This document shows, piece after piece, positions 14,039 to 22,886 of a stretch of 34,844 nt of DNA (the stretch's first letter is position 1; every line of letters starts with the position of its first letter). A program made the position numbers and the translations under genes. The DNA lies in NCBI RefSeq assembly GCF_014696615.1, contig NZ_JACJQJ010000084.1:1-34844 (forward strand), in the 5' to 3' direction. A model generated the notes under the pieces. It was not told where the DNA came from. It worked only from the letters and a program-made list of their open reading frames with translations, and made no database searches. Source of the stretch: Nostoc linckia FACHB-104 (GTDB taxonomy: Bacteria > Cyanobacteriota > Cyanobacteriia > Cyanobacteriales > Nostocaceae).

Positions 14039-16129
14039 ATGGTGAACTCTAGCATCGTGACCACAATCTATGTCAATTCCGTACAGGGGAATGATGCCAA
14101 CGCTGGTTCACGGTTGAGTCCCTTTAAAAGCCTCACCCGTGCCTTAAAAGCATCTACACAATCTACTATTATTCAACTTGGTTCAGGGACATATAGCGCC
14201 GCTAGTGGTGAGGTGTTTCCCCTAATAGTTCCTGCAGGGGTAATTGTGGTGGGTAACGAAGCCAGTAAAGGTGCTGGCATTGTGATTATTGGGAGTGGCT
14301 CTTATCAGAGTCCGAGTTTTGGTGTGCAAAACGTGACGCTGCTATTGCTAGATGGTGCCAGTCTTCGGGGTGTAACTGTGACAAATAACACGCCCAAAGG
14401 TAGTGGTGTCTGGATTGAGTCAACTGCCCCTACTGTGACTAACAATACATTTATTAACTGTGCTAGAGAAGGTGTGTTTACCACAGGCACAGCTAAACCC
14501 GCAATTTTAGATAATGTATTTTTGCAAAATGCTGCCAGTGGGTTGACGATGGCACGTAATAGCAAGGGCGAAGTTTTGCGAAATGTTTTGCAAAAGAATT
14601 CTATAGGCATAGCAATTAGTGATGCGGCTGCGCCTTTGGTGGCAAATAATAAGCTAACAGAAAATCAGACTGCGATCGCTCTCTCTCGCGATGCCAAACC
14701 GGTGTTACGTCAAAATGTGATTACTAACAATTCCCAAGGCGGTTTGTTGGTGAATGGCAATGCATTTCCCGATTTAGGTAGTACTCAAGACTCTGCCGGT
14801 AATGTTTTTCGTGATAATAAGGAATTTGATTTACAAAATGTCACATCACAACAGTTAGTTTCTGTTGGTAATCAGTTAAATCCGAGCAAAGTTAAAGGTG
14901 CAGTTGATTTTCTCTCCTCATCGATAGAAACACCTGCCCAAGTATCACTAGGCACTAGTTTTTATGATCTAGGTGGGCATTGGGCAGCAGCTTATGTAGA
15001 AGCATTAGTAGGCAAAGGTCTGATTAGTGGCTTCCCCGACGGTTCTTTTAAACCAAATTCACCGATCACTCGTGCCCAGTATGCTGCTATAATTGCCAAG
15101 ACTTTTCCACCACCCAGCAGTAGTAAAGCCAGTAATTTTACGGATGTCAAACCAGATTTTTGGGCGGCATCAGCCATTTCGCGGGCAGCGAATATGGGTT
15201 TTATTAGTGGATTTCCTGATGGGACTTTTAGACCAGGACAAAACTTAACAAAAATTCAGGCAATTGTATCTATTGTGAATGGATTGAAATGGAGTGGGGG
15301 GAACCCAAATGTGTTGACTGTATATGGCGATCGCGCTCAAATTCCTAGCTATGCTACTAATGCAGTGGCAGTTGCTACCCAAAAGTTATTGGTGGTTAAC
15401 TACCCAAAAGCTGAACAGCTAGAACCATTGCGGGATATTAGCCGCGCAGAAATAGCTGCAATTATTTATCAGGCACTAGTCGCTATTGGACAAGAAAAAG
15501 CGATCGCCTCGCCTTACATTGTCAGTCCTGATGTTGATATCCCTTCCTTTAGCGACTTGAAAGGACACTGGGCAGAAGCCTTTATTCGCGGCTTAGTCAG
15601 CATGGGCTTAACCACAGGTTTTGCCGATGGTACTTATCAGCCAGATAAACCCATGACTCGTGCCCAGTATGCAGCTTTAGTAGCAGCAGCTTTTAACCCA
15701 ACAGCCAAACGCGCAGCCATCGATTTTACTGACGTACCCAAGGATTTTTGGGCTGCTAAAGCCATAGAAATTGCCGCTAGCGGTGGTTTTGTGAGTGGAT
15801 TTAGCGATCGCACTTTCCGCCCCGATCAAAATGTCCAAAGGTTACAGGTAATTGTCTCTTTAGTAAATGGACTAGCCCTACCAGCAGCCGATAGCAATAC
15901 CTTAGTTGCTTATAAAGATCGGGATACTATCCCTGAATATGCTCAGAAGGCTGTAGCAACTGCTACTCAACAGCAAATAGTAGTTAATTACCCAGATTCT
16001 AAGCTGCTTGTGCCAGTTCGTGAAGCGACACGCGCAGAAGTAGCAGCGATGGTTTATCAAGCTTTAGCTGCAATTCAACGCACAACAGCAATTAATTCAC
16101 CCTATATTGTTTCCCATACCATTAACTGA
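14039..16129 (+). CDS. DUF1565/beta-helix protein with two S-layer homology blocks
   Basis: 696 aa. Residues 8-50 are a DUF1565 start (TTIYVNSVQGNDANAGSRLS), and about 60-285 form a right-handed parallel beta-helix of the pectate-lyase type (repeated NNTF, DNVF, RNVL, NNKL turns). Then come two similar blocks of three SLH units each: about 306-495 (DLGGHWAAAYVEAL; DFWAASAISRAANMGFISGF; then a degenerate unit ending SPYIV) and about 502-692 (DLKGHWAEAFIRGL; DFWAAKAIEIAASGGFVSGF; again SPYIV). SLH units anchor proteins to peptidoglycan-linked polymers, so a cell-wall or outer-membrane place is expected. Oddly, no N-terminal signal peptide is seen from ATG 14039. Polysaccharide binding or modification by the beta-helix is possible. 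The two blocks probably arose by tandem duplication. Confidence 0.92.
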   Translation: MVNSSIVTTIYVNSVQGNDANAGSRLSPFKSLTRALKASTQSTIIQLGSGTYSAASGEVFPLIVPAGVIVVGNEASKGAGIVIIGSGSYQSPSFGVQNVTLLLLDGASLRGVTVTNNTPKGSGVWIESTAPTVTNNTFINCAREGVFTTGTAKPAILDNVFLQNAASGLTMARNSKGEVLRNVLQKNSIGIAISDAAAPLVANNKLTENQTAIALSRDAKPVLRQNVITNNSQGGLLVNGNAFPDLGSTQDSAGNVFRDNKEFDLQNVTSQQLVSVGNQLNPSKVKGAVDFLSSSIETPAQVSLGTSFYDLGGHWAAAYVEALVGKGLISGFPDGSFKPNSPITRAQYAAIIAKTFPPPSSSKASNFTDVKPDFWAASAISRAANMGFISGFPDGTFRPGQNLTKIQAIVSIVNGLKWSGGNPNVLTVYGDRAQIPSYATNAVAVATQKLLVVNYPKAEQLEPLRDISRAEIAAIIYQALVAIGQEKAIASPYIVSPDVDIPSFSDLKGHWAEAFIRGLVSMGLTTGFADGTYQPDKPMTRAQYAALVAAAFNPTAKRAAIDFTDVPKDFWAAKAIEIAASGGFVSGFSDRTFRPDQNVQRLQVIVSLVNGLALPAADSNTLVAYKDRDTIPEYAQKAVATATQQQIVVNYPDSKLLVPVREATRAEVAAMVYQALAAIQRTTAINSPYIVSHTIN

Positions 16130-16235
16130 CACAGTAGAATAAGAAGCATTTCCTATTAATTAAAAAAACACTTGGGTAAATCCCTTGTAATTAAAAGTAC
16201 TTTAGCCTATTTGTAATGGGTAAAATTTTTAACTT

Positions 16236-16970
16236 ATGTCTGAAGCTAATAGTTCAATGGTAACACCAGTTACAGACACATTTCCCGATTTGGCCACGGC
16301 CTTATTAACTCACTATAGCTTTGACCTGAGTGGTTATAGCGCCAGTGAGCTAATTAGGCGTTGGAAAACCCATTACCCACTTGAATGGCTACATATTGCA
16401 GTCATAGAAGCACTGTATCAAGGTCGTTACAAAGCAGTTTCCGTACAACAAATTTTAAACTTCTGGCACAGAAAAGGTCAGGCTACTTATCATTTCAACA
16501 TGGAATTTGAGCGCTTAATTTGTAGCAAATTTCCCGAAAGCTTAACTGCAATTCCATCACCAGTTTTATATCCAGCTAAGAAAAACCCCTCTGTAGAAAA
16601 AACTAGCTATCACCTATCATCGCCTACAGGTGATGCATCAGCTACTAAGGTGAATCATGAGTATCACCAAAGACAGCTTGCGCCGATAAAAGTCATACCT
16701 GAACCAGAAAAAACGGAAGAAACAGCACCTGTTGTTCCCCAACTACAGCCAACTCTTCAGCCTGAGTATGCTGTTGCACAAGCTGGTAATAACTCTCCTC
16801 GGTTTCTCCCTGCTGCAGCCAATCATAGTCCAATTGGGCAATTTACTCCCGAAATTAGCGATCGCACCGATTCCTTTACATCTAAACTCAAAGCCATGTC
16901 TGGTAGACAAATACCTCGCAGAAGCTTTAGCAGAGATCATTTTCTCGATGAAAATAGTGCTATTAGTTGA
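16236..16970 (+). CDS. Conserved-looking cyanobacterial protein of unknown function
   Basis: 244 aa. Residues about 15-105 form a helical, well-ordered domain (LTHYSFDLSGYSASELIRRW, YPLEWLHIAVIEALYQGRYK, SVQQILNFWHRKGQATYHF), followed by a Pro/Gln/Ser-rich, probably disordered tail of about 140 residues. The ordered part resembles cyanobacterial hypothetical proteins that I cannot tie to a function; it may bind protein or nucleic acid. No signal peptide or membrane segment is present. It follows the SLH gene by 106 bp on the same strand without a visible terminator, so cotranscription is possible. Confidence 0.75.
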   Translation: MSEANSSMVTPVTDTFPDLATALLTHYSFDLSGYSASELIRRWKTHYPLEWLHIAVIEALYQGRYKAVSVQQILNFWHRKGQATYHFNMEFERLICSKFPESLTAIPSPVLYPAKKNPSVEKTSYHLSSPTGDASATKVNHEYHQRQLAPIKVIPEPEKTEETAPVVPQLQPTLQPEYAVAQAGNNSPRFLPAAANHSPIGQFTPEISDRTDSFTSKLKAMSGRQIPRRSFSRDHFLDENSAIS

Positions 16971-16971
16971 T

Positions 16972-17047
16972 TGGGGACTGGTGATTGGGGATGGGGAACA
17001 ATAATTTTTGACTTTTGACTCTTGACTTTTGACTCTTGATTCTTGAC
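16972..17047. repeat. STRR block between convergent genes
   Basis: GGGGACTGG/GGGGATT units (16974-16997) are followed by period-7 TTTTGAC/TCTTGAC units (17008-17047). It lies in the gap between the convergent 244-aa gene and the ABC ATPase gene. Confidence 0.7.
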
Positions 17048-17058
17048 AAACACCAATA

Positions 17059-18318
17059 TTATTTATTTAAAACTTGCCATTTTCGTGGTTGATAAAATAA
17101 AGAACGACTGGTAATTTTACTGGCTTTGATAGTAAATCGGAACGATTCGACAACATCAAAAGAACAAACACCTTCTTTGATATAAATTTTGGCTGTGTAT
17201 ACACCTGCTAACAAACAAACATAAGGCATCTGCATTTGGATTTCTACTTTACCAGGTGAGATTTTTAGAGGTTCATTATCGCTGGCAGAAGTTATATATA
17301 AAACTCGCTCATTCTGTCCAGATAAAGCTGTAATTAATACGCCTAAATTAGCATATTCAACTTCTCTATAGGCTTTACATTCTACACATAAATAGGCTGG
17401 TTCTCCACAGAGGGGAGCAGTCAATATATTACCTTGTTTATCCTTAAAGCAAAGAGAAACAATATCTACACCTAAACTTTCGCTTTTGGGTTTCTCTGGT
17501 AAATACATGATTCCTAAAGCTGTGTCTGCACCAGCTAAACTTAAATCCTCTTCGTATTGCCGAATTACTGCTTCGGTTTCTCCAGCTTTAATTAATTTAC
17601 CTTTAGCAAGATATAGAGAATTTTCACAGACATTTAAAACAACATGGGGATTATGGGAAACTAAAATAAAAGCTGTCCCTGCTTGCCTTAATTGTGCTAG
17701 CTTTTGGTAACATTTTACCCGAAAATTGATATCACCAACTGCCAAGACTTCATCAATTAATAAAACATCGGGTTCTATGTGTACAGCACAAGCAAAACCT
17801 AACCTTGCAGCCATCCCAGAACTATAGGTTTGGACAGGTGCATCAATGGCATCAGCAATTCCTGCAAAGTCTATCACATCTTGAAATCTCGCCGCAATTT
17901 CTTGGGTTGATAAACCCAATATTGACATATTAGCATAGATATTTTCTCGCCCTGTGAGAATCGGATTAAAGCCAGCGCCTAAAGCAATTAATGGTGCTAA
18001 TCTTCCCCTAACTTTGACATAGCCAGTATCAGGATTAATCAAGCCACTAATAATGCGTAATAATGTACTTTTTCCGGCTCCATTTGCTCCTACTAATCCT
18101 AAAGCTTCTCCCCTTCGTAGTTGAAAACTTACATCTTTTAGCGCCCAAAACTCTTGGGGACGTAAAGTGTCACTTCTACGGTTTCCGCCAATTATTTCTG
18201 TACAAATATCTTGCACACCATATAACAAAGACTGCTTGAGATTTCGACAAAATTTTTTAGAAACATTATCTACGGAAATCAACAAATCGGAATCTTGAGG
18301 CTGAATCTCATCAAGCAT
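17059..18318 (-). CDS. Wzt-type ABC transporter ATPase (polysaccharide export)
   Basis: 419 aa. An ABC ATPase domain comprises Walker A GANGAGKS (77-84), signature YSSGM (165-169; the degenerate form usual in Wzt/TagH), Walker B VLLIDE (185-190) and the H-loop His in SHNP (221-224). Residues about 265-410 form a beta-rich C-terminal domain like that of Wzt proteins, which bind the finished end of the polysaccharide. It powers export of an undecaprenyl-linked polysaccharide (O-antigen or exopolysaccharide) across the inner membrane with the permease encoded 22 bp upstream. The gene pair makes a two-gene unit, and its product may be the glycan that SLH proteins or the sheath use (inference). 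The start ATG 18318 has no strong Shine-Dalgarno sequence. Confidence 0.93.
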   Translation of the reverse strand: MLDEIQPQDSDLLISVDNVSKKFCRNLKQSLLYGVQDICTEIIGGNRRSDTLRPQEFWALKDVSFQLRRGEALGLVGANGAGKSTLLRIISGLINPDTGYVKVRGRLAPLIALGAGFNPILTGRENIYANMSILGLSTQEIAARFQDVIDFAGIADAIDAPVQTYSSGMAARLGFACAVHIEPDVLLIDEVLAVGDINFRVKCYQKLAQLRQAGTAFILVSHNPHVVLNVCENSLYLAKGKLIKAGETEAVIRQYEEDLSLAGADTALGIMYLPEKPKSESLGVDIVSLCFKDKQGNILTAPLCGEPAYLCVECKAYREVEYANLGVLITALSGQNERVLYITSASDNEPLKISPGKVEIQMQMPYVCLLAGVYTAKIYIKEGVCSFDVVESFRFTIKASKITSRSLFYQPRKWQVLNK

Positions 18319-18340
18319 TATCTAAATTACAAATTATTAA

Positions 18341-19213
18341 TTATGAACTGACTCTTTCCACGACAAATGGCATAGCTAACCGGAAGATAATCCAAGTGAT
18401 GATTAATCCTATTAAAGTAATGGCACTGACAATCAAAAATGCAGAAAAATTAGATATCACACCTGTTGTAGCTAATTCTCTTGCTGTTACTAATAAAGGA
18501 GTTACAGGATTAAGCTGCACTAAAAAACCGAATATTCCCTGTTTTGGTACAGGATAAACTACGGGAGTCAAGAATAACCAAAAGCCTGTAATTAAAGTTA
18601 AACCTCTAGAGACATCTTGATATAATATCCCCAAAGGAGCTAATAAAAGTCCCATAAATATTCCGAGTAAAACTAAATTAATCAATGCCACAGGTGCAAG
18701 AATTACTGTCCAAGTTACAGAAATATTAAACCAAATAAACAGTGCCACAATTAAAATTAGCTTGATAGCAAAGTTAAAAAATACTTCGCCAATTTTTGCC
18801 AAAATCAATGCTTCTCGGGGAAAATTAACTCTCGCTAACATTGGTTTCGCTACACTTACAGCTTGCACAGGGCCATTTAAAGCTTCAACAAATGTTTGCC
18901 ATAATGCAGTGCTGAACATCACATAGGCTGGATATGGTAAATCTGTAGCGCCAATGTTAATTACATTAGCATCGTGAGCTAAGGTAAATCCTGCTGCCAT
19001 AATTACTGGTGGTAAAAAAGCCCAAGCTATACCGAAAAAGGATTGGCGATACTGAGCGCTAATATCGCGGACTAGTAGCCGCCAAGCCAGTTCCCGCGAA
19101 GCTAACAAGTCGCGCCACATTTGTTTGCCTAATTGGATGGGATGTCTCAGCTGACTTTCGGGTGTATAAATAACTTCAGGTAGCAGTGAATTTAAATTCT
19201 TCTGTCGCTTCAC
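18341..19213 (-). CDS. Wzm-type ABC transporter permease (polysaccharide export)
   Basis: 290 aa, ABC-2 permease type. An N-terminal cytoplasmic segment (WRDLLASRELAWRLLVRDIS, RQSFFGIAWAFLPP) is followed by about six hydrophobic helices, including FWLFLTPVVYPVP in the fifth and a C-terminal helix ending FRLAMPFVVERVSS. This is the usual Wzm/TagG/KpsM arrangement. It pairs with the ATPase gene 22 bp downstream to export a lipid-linked glycan. GTG 19213 is the start, with GGAGAAATC directly before it (Shine-Dalgarno, 6-nt spacing). The start of a polysaccharide unit here fits the two glycosyltransferases on the same strand at 20351-22646, although a plus-strand gene separates them. Confidence 0.92.
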   Translation of the reverse strand: MKRQKNLNSLLPEVIYTPESQLRHPIQLGKQMWRDLLASRELAWRLLVRDISAQYRQSFFGIAWAFLPPVIMAAGFTLAHDANVINIGATDLPYPAYVMFSTALWQTFVEALNGPVQAVSVAKPMLARVNFPREALILAKIGEVFFNFAIKLILIVALFIWFNISVTWTVILAPVALINLVLLGIFMGLLLAPLGILYQDVSRGLTLITGFWLFLTPVVYPVPKQGIFGFLVQLNPVTPLLVTARELATTGVISNFSAFLIVSAITLIGLIITWIIFRLAMPFVVERVSS

Positions 19214-19434
19214 GATTTCTCCCTGTTACATCAGACAGATCCGAACCTAGTTAAATGTATTATTTTCAACATTTATGGCATTATAAAAGCGATAGGTTAG
19301 CAAACCTGTATTGACAGCAGTTTTCATGTATTTGCAACACATTTATTATCAGGCCACAGCGGTGCTGTGTTCCTGTAATGTGTTCTATTTAGGTAAAAAT
19401 TGCTGGAAACGAAAGATGAATTTGAGGTAATGGC

Positions 19435-20064
19435 GTGAGTACATTTCTATCAGGTGTGGCAGTATTCCTTTCTACTGTCGCTTTGTTATGTGGCGGCTAT
19501 GCAGCTTACGAAGTGTTCACACTGCGACAGACGCTAAATACTACTAGCACTAGCACGCAAACTAATACTGCTTCTCCAATTTCTACCAAACAATCAGTTC
19601 CCCCGGAACCAGAAACAACAGTATCACCATCACCATCACCAGAAACAACACCCTCACCTGCGGCTACCTCGACAAATGCAATTAAGGCTGGACAATTTGT
19701 GCAGCCTGCTTTTGGTAATAAGGCTGAAGTTGAGATACTGTCAGCAAAACGGATTAAAGATCCAGAAACCGCAAACCGTGATGTGATCAATTTACAGATG
19801 CGTATCCGTCGCCAAGCTACGGACAATGTTGGTGATGGTGATGTAATATCGGTTGCTAGTACAACAGCGCGTAATCCTGACACTAGTGAAACCTATAAAG
19901 GAGTTTCTGCAAATCGCTCAACAGGAAGTGTGTCTTTAGCACAGTTGCGTCCCAAAGCGTCAGCTGATGCTTATGTCTGGATTAGGGTTCCTGATGGTGT
20001 CAAGAGCGTAGATCTGTTTGTGCCAGATACAGCAGCATTTAAAAATGTACCAATTTCTAACTAA
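19435..20064 (+). CDS. Membrane-anchored protein with Pro/Ser/Thr linker, unknown function
   Basis: 209 aa. One hydrophobic helix at the N-terminus (about 3-26) acts as signal anchor. A low-complexity stretch rich in Thr, Ser and Pro (about 35-82, including SPSPSPETTPSP) follows, and then a beta-rich folded domain (about 85-205: FVQPAFGNKAEVEILSAKRI, DAYVWIRVPDGVKSVDLFVP). The layout resembles bacterial surface domains of the DUF4352 type, so it is likely exposed in the periplasm. GTG 19435 is supported by GAGG seven nt upstream. It lies in the surface-polysaccharide region but points away from the exporter genes, and its role is unknown. The end abuts the family B element at 20064. Confidence 0.78.
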   Translation: MSTFLSGVAVFLSTVALLCGGYAAYEVFTLRQTLNTTSTSTQTNTASPISTKQSVPPEPETTVSPSPSPETTPSPAATSTNAIKAGQFVQPAFGNKAEVEILSAKRIKDPETANRDVINLQMRIRRQATDNVGDGDVISVASTTARNPDTSETYKGVSANRSTGSVSLAQLRPKASADAYVWIRVPDGVKSVDLFVPDTAAFKNVPISN

Positions 20065-20144
20065 TACCGATTTGAAGAATGTTTACGGCATATAAAAGAT
20101 TCATCAGGTCACATATCTGTCGTATTCTTTTTTCAAATTGGTAT
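20064..20144. repeat. MITE-like element (family B), short copy
   Basis: 81 bp from ATACCGATTTGAAGAATG to TTTTTTCAAATTGGTAT, with terminal inverted repeats of about 27 bp matching at 21 positions. Its right end is almost identical to that of the element at 11458-11557. It begins at the last base of the 209-aa gene's stop codon. Confidence 0.6.
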
Positions 20145-20160
20145 ATATAGGTGGGGAAAA

Positions 20161-20297
20161 AGGGGAAGGGGGAATGGGGAAAGGGAAAAATAATACCTTT
20201 TACCCTTCCCCTTTTCCCCAAACTCAATGGGGAAGGGGGAATGGGGAAAGGGAAAGACAATACCTTTTACCCTTCCCCTTTACCCTTTTCCCTAAAC
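20161..20297. repeat. Tandem duplication of a G-rich/C-rich hairpin unit
   Basis: Two units of about 66-70 bp (20161-20224 and 20227-20297), each running from GGGGAAGGGGGAATGGGGAA to a C-rich arm ACCTTTTACCCTTCCCC, so each unit can fold on itself. The second has a small extra TTTACCC. The unit resembles the core arms of family A. It lies between convergent genes and may act as a transcription barrier. Confidence 0.75.
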
Positions 20298-20350
20298 TAA
20301 ATAATGAGTTCAAAATACCTAGCCGAGTTTTATTGGCGCGATCGCACATT

Positions 20351-21331
20351 TTACCAAGTTGTAATCCAACGGTTTAATACCCTATCCAGCAGACGCAGGA
20401 TTTTACTCACTACCCGAAAGCCAAAGTTACCTACGGGAAATTTGCGCGCAAAGGGGTGGACAATTGTCATGTGTCGTCTTGATCCCAAGCGTTTATAGCG
20501 ATTTTGGAAATATTCGTCTTCGCTGAGGTTCCACTTTTGTAGTAAGTGTTTCAGGCTGGAGAATTCCCAGCGATCGCTCCACCGCAACATATAGTAATGT
20601 AGGTCTGTCCACTCTAATGGTGGCCCTGGAACGTAAGTCACGATAGATTCAGGTTCAAGATAAATTGTTCCGCCAGCTGCATTTACCAACATACATAAAT
20701 CAACGTGTTCTTTGGTAGAAAGTAACTCTTCATCTAAAAAACCAATTTGCTGGAATATTTCTGTACGTACCAGCATACAGTGGAACTCTGCTAACCCAGT
20801 TTCTTCTCGTTTTAGCTGGGGTTGCACATCTGCTACTTGCTTACCTTGAAGATAAATTTTTTCAATAATCCGCCTTCTGGTGGTTTCATTTTTGGTTTCT
20901 TCTTTCACCCCAGTTTCGCCACCTGCACAATGTACTTCTTCGTGTACTGGTGTACCCTGACAGGTAAGGGGGCCGACTATAGTTGCGCCTGTAGTTTCAG
21001 CACATTCTACCAATGCTTCCAGCCAACCAGGAGTAAGTACTACATCGTTATCGAGAAAAACCACATATTTGCTGGTAACTTCTCGCAAACCAAGATTTCT
21101 GGCGCAGTTGGGAGATAAATACTTTTCCGTGCGAATCAGGTGAAATTGTTTTTGCTTTGCTTGTTCTGCAAGATAATCTCTAATATGAGCAGGTGAATTG
21201 GCATCTACGTAAATTAATTTAAATGGATAAGTCGTATGCTCATAGACGCTGGTTAAAGATTCCTGAGTGTAGCTAAAACGTTCTCGTGGAACCACAACAA
21301 TAGTTACTTGAGGTATTTCTGGTAGATTCAT
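20351..21331 (-). CDS. Glycosyltransferase family 2 (GT-A)
   Basis: 326 aa. A GT-A fold with N-terminal QVTIVVVPRERFSYTQESL, the nucleotide-binding motif FLDNDVVLTPGWLEAL holding Asp-Asn-Asp at 94-96 as DXD, and an acceptor-side segment around 205-225 (EIFQQIGFLDEELLSTKEHV), where E-H takes the place of the usual ED. It transfers a sugar from a nucleotide donor, probably in making a surface polysaccharide. The donor is not readable. The start ATG 21331 has GGAG a suitable distance upstream, inside the end of the preceding gene. It is translationally coupled to the GT4 gene (7-bp gap) and so in one operon. The C-terminal 80 residues are basic and could contact membrane. Confidence 0.93.
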   Translation of the reverse strand: MNLPEIPQVTIVVVPRERFSYTQESLTSVYEHTTYPFKLIYVDANSPAHIRDYLAEQAKQKQFHLIRTEKYLSPNCARNLGLREVTSKYVVFLDNDVVLTPGWLEALVECAETTGATIVGPLTCQGTPVHEEVHCAGGETGVKEETKNETTRRRIIEKIYLQGKQVADVQPQLKREETGLAEFHCMLVRTEIFQQIGFLDEELLSTKEHVDLCMLVNAAGGTIYLEPESIVTYVPGPPLEWTDLHYYMLRWSDRWEFSSLKHLLQKWNLSEDEYFQNRYKRLGSRRHMTIVHPFARKFPVGNFGFRVVSKILRLLDRVLNRWITTW

Positions 21332-21338
21332 CTATGCG

Positions 21339-22646
21339 TTAACTCCCTGAGGCTTCATAGTTCAGCCTGCCTGCTACAGCTAAAGTTGGTTGTAGTAGAG
21401 GTAAATTATTAGCAATTACTTGTTGATAAATTTGTACTAGCTCATCGTTGAGCTTGTTCATATCATAATGTGTTTCCACATAGGCGCGGCCAGCTACACC
21501 CATTTGTGACCAAATTTCTGGATGCTCTATCAGGTAAGTTAATTTTTCTGCGATCGCATCCGCATCTCTCTCTGGAACCAGAAAACCGGAAATCCCATCT
21601 TCCACTAGTTCTGGAATACCACCATGTTGAGTACTGATGACTGGTAAACCCATAGCCATCGCTTCTTTTAAGGTGTTGAGGGGTGCATCTTGATTACCAT
21701 CATTAGTTGTGATGCTGGTAGCCAGAAAAATATGAGCTTGATCCAAAATTTCAATAATGGCTGGCTGATTTTTCCAACCTAAAAGTTTTACTTGTTCAGT
21801 AACATTTAAATCTTGAATTAGTTGTTCTAACTCATCTCTTAAATAGCCATCGCCAATTATGTTGTATTCGATATCAGGATAAATTTTCGCTACCTTGGCA
21901 ACTCCACGAATGCTGTATTCTATGCCTTTTTTGGGTATCAGGCGGCAAGTTGTAGCCAAATAAATTTTCCCTTTAGGTTCAGGTGGTAATCTTTGTTTAA
22001 ATTGAAACTGACTACAATCAATTCCCGAACCATGCACAGCAATTTTTTGGGGATCGCAACCAATACTGATAGCTTTGTTTTGAAAATATTTGCAGTTAGC
22101 TAAGAAAAAGTCTCCTTTAGTAAAGAGTTCGTCATAAATATGTTCTCCATATTCATGGACAAACCAGCTAATGTCATAGCCGCGGAACGAAGTCACTAAC
22201 TTACCTTTAATCGCGACAATATCCCGCCAAGCCATTCCTTGACGCGCAAATGTACCAAATTGGCAGTGAATAATATCGTAGGTTTCTGTGTTTAATAAGG
22301 GAATGACTGAGTAGAGTAATCTTAAAGAAGCTGCCCATCTGCCATATTTGAAAAAATTGAGCGATCGCAGCAATACTAAAGGGCTTTTCTGAAAGTTGGC
22401 AATGATTAATTTTACCGCTTTCAGCAACCGCCAAAAGAAATTTTGTGGTATTGACGGTTGAAATTTTGTCCGCTCTAGTAACTGGTATTTAATGATATCT
22501 GGATGCAATTGTGATGTATTTCCCGGTTGATATGCATAGATATCAACATCATGTCCACGGGCAATCAAACCTATAATTTGATTAACAACAAATGTTTCCG
22601 ACAGGACGGGAAAATACCCAACTACGAAAGCTATTTTCATTATCAA
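21339..22646 (-). CDS. Glycosyltransferase family 4 (GT-B)
   Basis: 435 aa. GT-B fold with two Rossmann halves: N-terminal FVVGYFPVLSETFVVNQI (residues 7-24, the loop usual in exopolysaccharide GT4s) and C-terminal donor site RLIPKKGIEY (about 235-244) plus EAMAMGLPVISTQHGGIPEL (328-347), containing the conserved E-x-G-G-x-x-E pattern (Glu328, Glu346). The order matches the colanic-acid/WcaL-like family. It adds a sugar to a growing lipid-linked chain in the cytosol. It is the first gene of a two-gene operon with the GT2 gene 7 bp downstream. The start is ATG 22646 or 22640. Confidence 0.93.
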   Translation of the reverse strand: MIMKIAFVVGYFPVLSETFVVNQIIGLIARGHDVDIYAYQPGNTSQLHPDIIKYQLLERTKFQPSIPQNFFWRLLKAVKLIIANFQKSPLVLLRSLNFFKYGRWAASLRLLYSVIPLLNTETYDIIHCQFGTFARQGMAWRDIVAIKGKLVTSFRGYDISWFVHEYGEHIYDELFTKGDFFLANCKYFQNKAISIGCDPQKIAVHGSGIDCSQFQFKQRLPPEPKGKIYLATTCRLIPKKGIEYSIRGVAKVAKIYPDIEYNIIGDGYLRDELEQLIQDLNVTEQVKLLGWKNQPAIIEILDQAHIFLATSITTNDGNQDAPLNTLKEAMAMGLPVISTQHGGIPELVEDGISGFLVPERDADAIAEKLTYLIEHPEIWSQMGVAGRAYVETHYDMNKLNDELVQIYQQVIANNLPLLQPTLAVAGRLNYEASGS

Positions 22647-22855
22647 ATTTTAAAGTCTAGATTATTGCTTGATATTTGCAGGTTTTTTTATGATTAAATG
22701 CCTTATCTATCTTTTGGTAGAGTGTTTTTTATCATGTTTGAATAAATTTCAGTATATATTGTTCCTGATTCATCACAAAATATTTTTTTAATTTTAGCTT
22801 TATAAAAATAGTTTCATGTGCAAATTTTTAGGTCATAAATATTACATTTAAGAAC
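22647..22855. other. AT-rich spacer before the GT operon
   Basis: No gene is seen in 22647-22855; the promoter of the GT operon must lie here, but no confident boxes were identified. With the terminator and the spacer to 23232 this makes 586 bp without a supported gene. Confidence 0.4.
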
Positions 22856-22886
22856 AAAAAAAGCCCTCAGATTGAATCTGAAGGCT
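22855..22886 (-). terminator. Strong minus-strand rho-independent terminator
   Basis: Read on the minus strand: an 11-position stem (AGCCTTCAGAT ... ATCTGAGGGCT, one mismatch, 3-nt loop) is followed by TTTTTTTG. The arms are at 22862-22872 and 22876-22886. It lies 347 bp beyond the stop of the 67-aa gene, so either that gene has a long 3' region or another transcript ends here. Confidence 0.75.
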
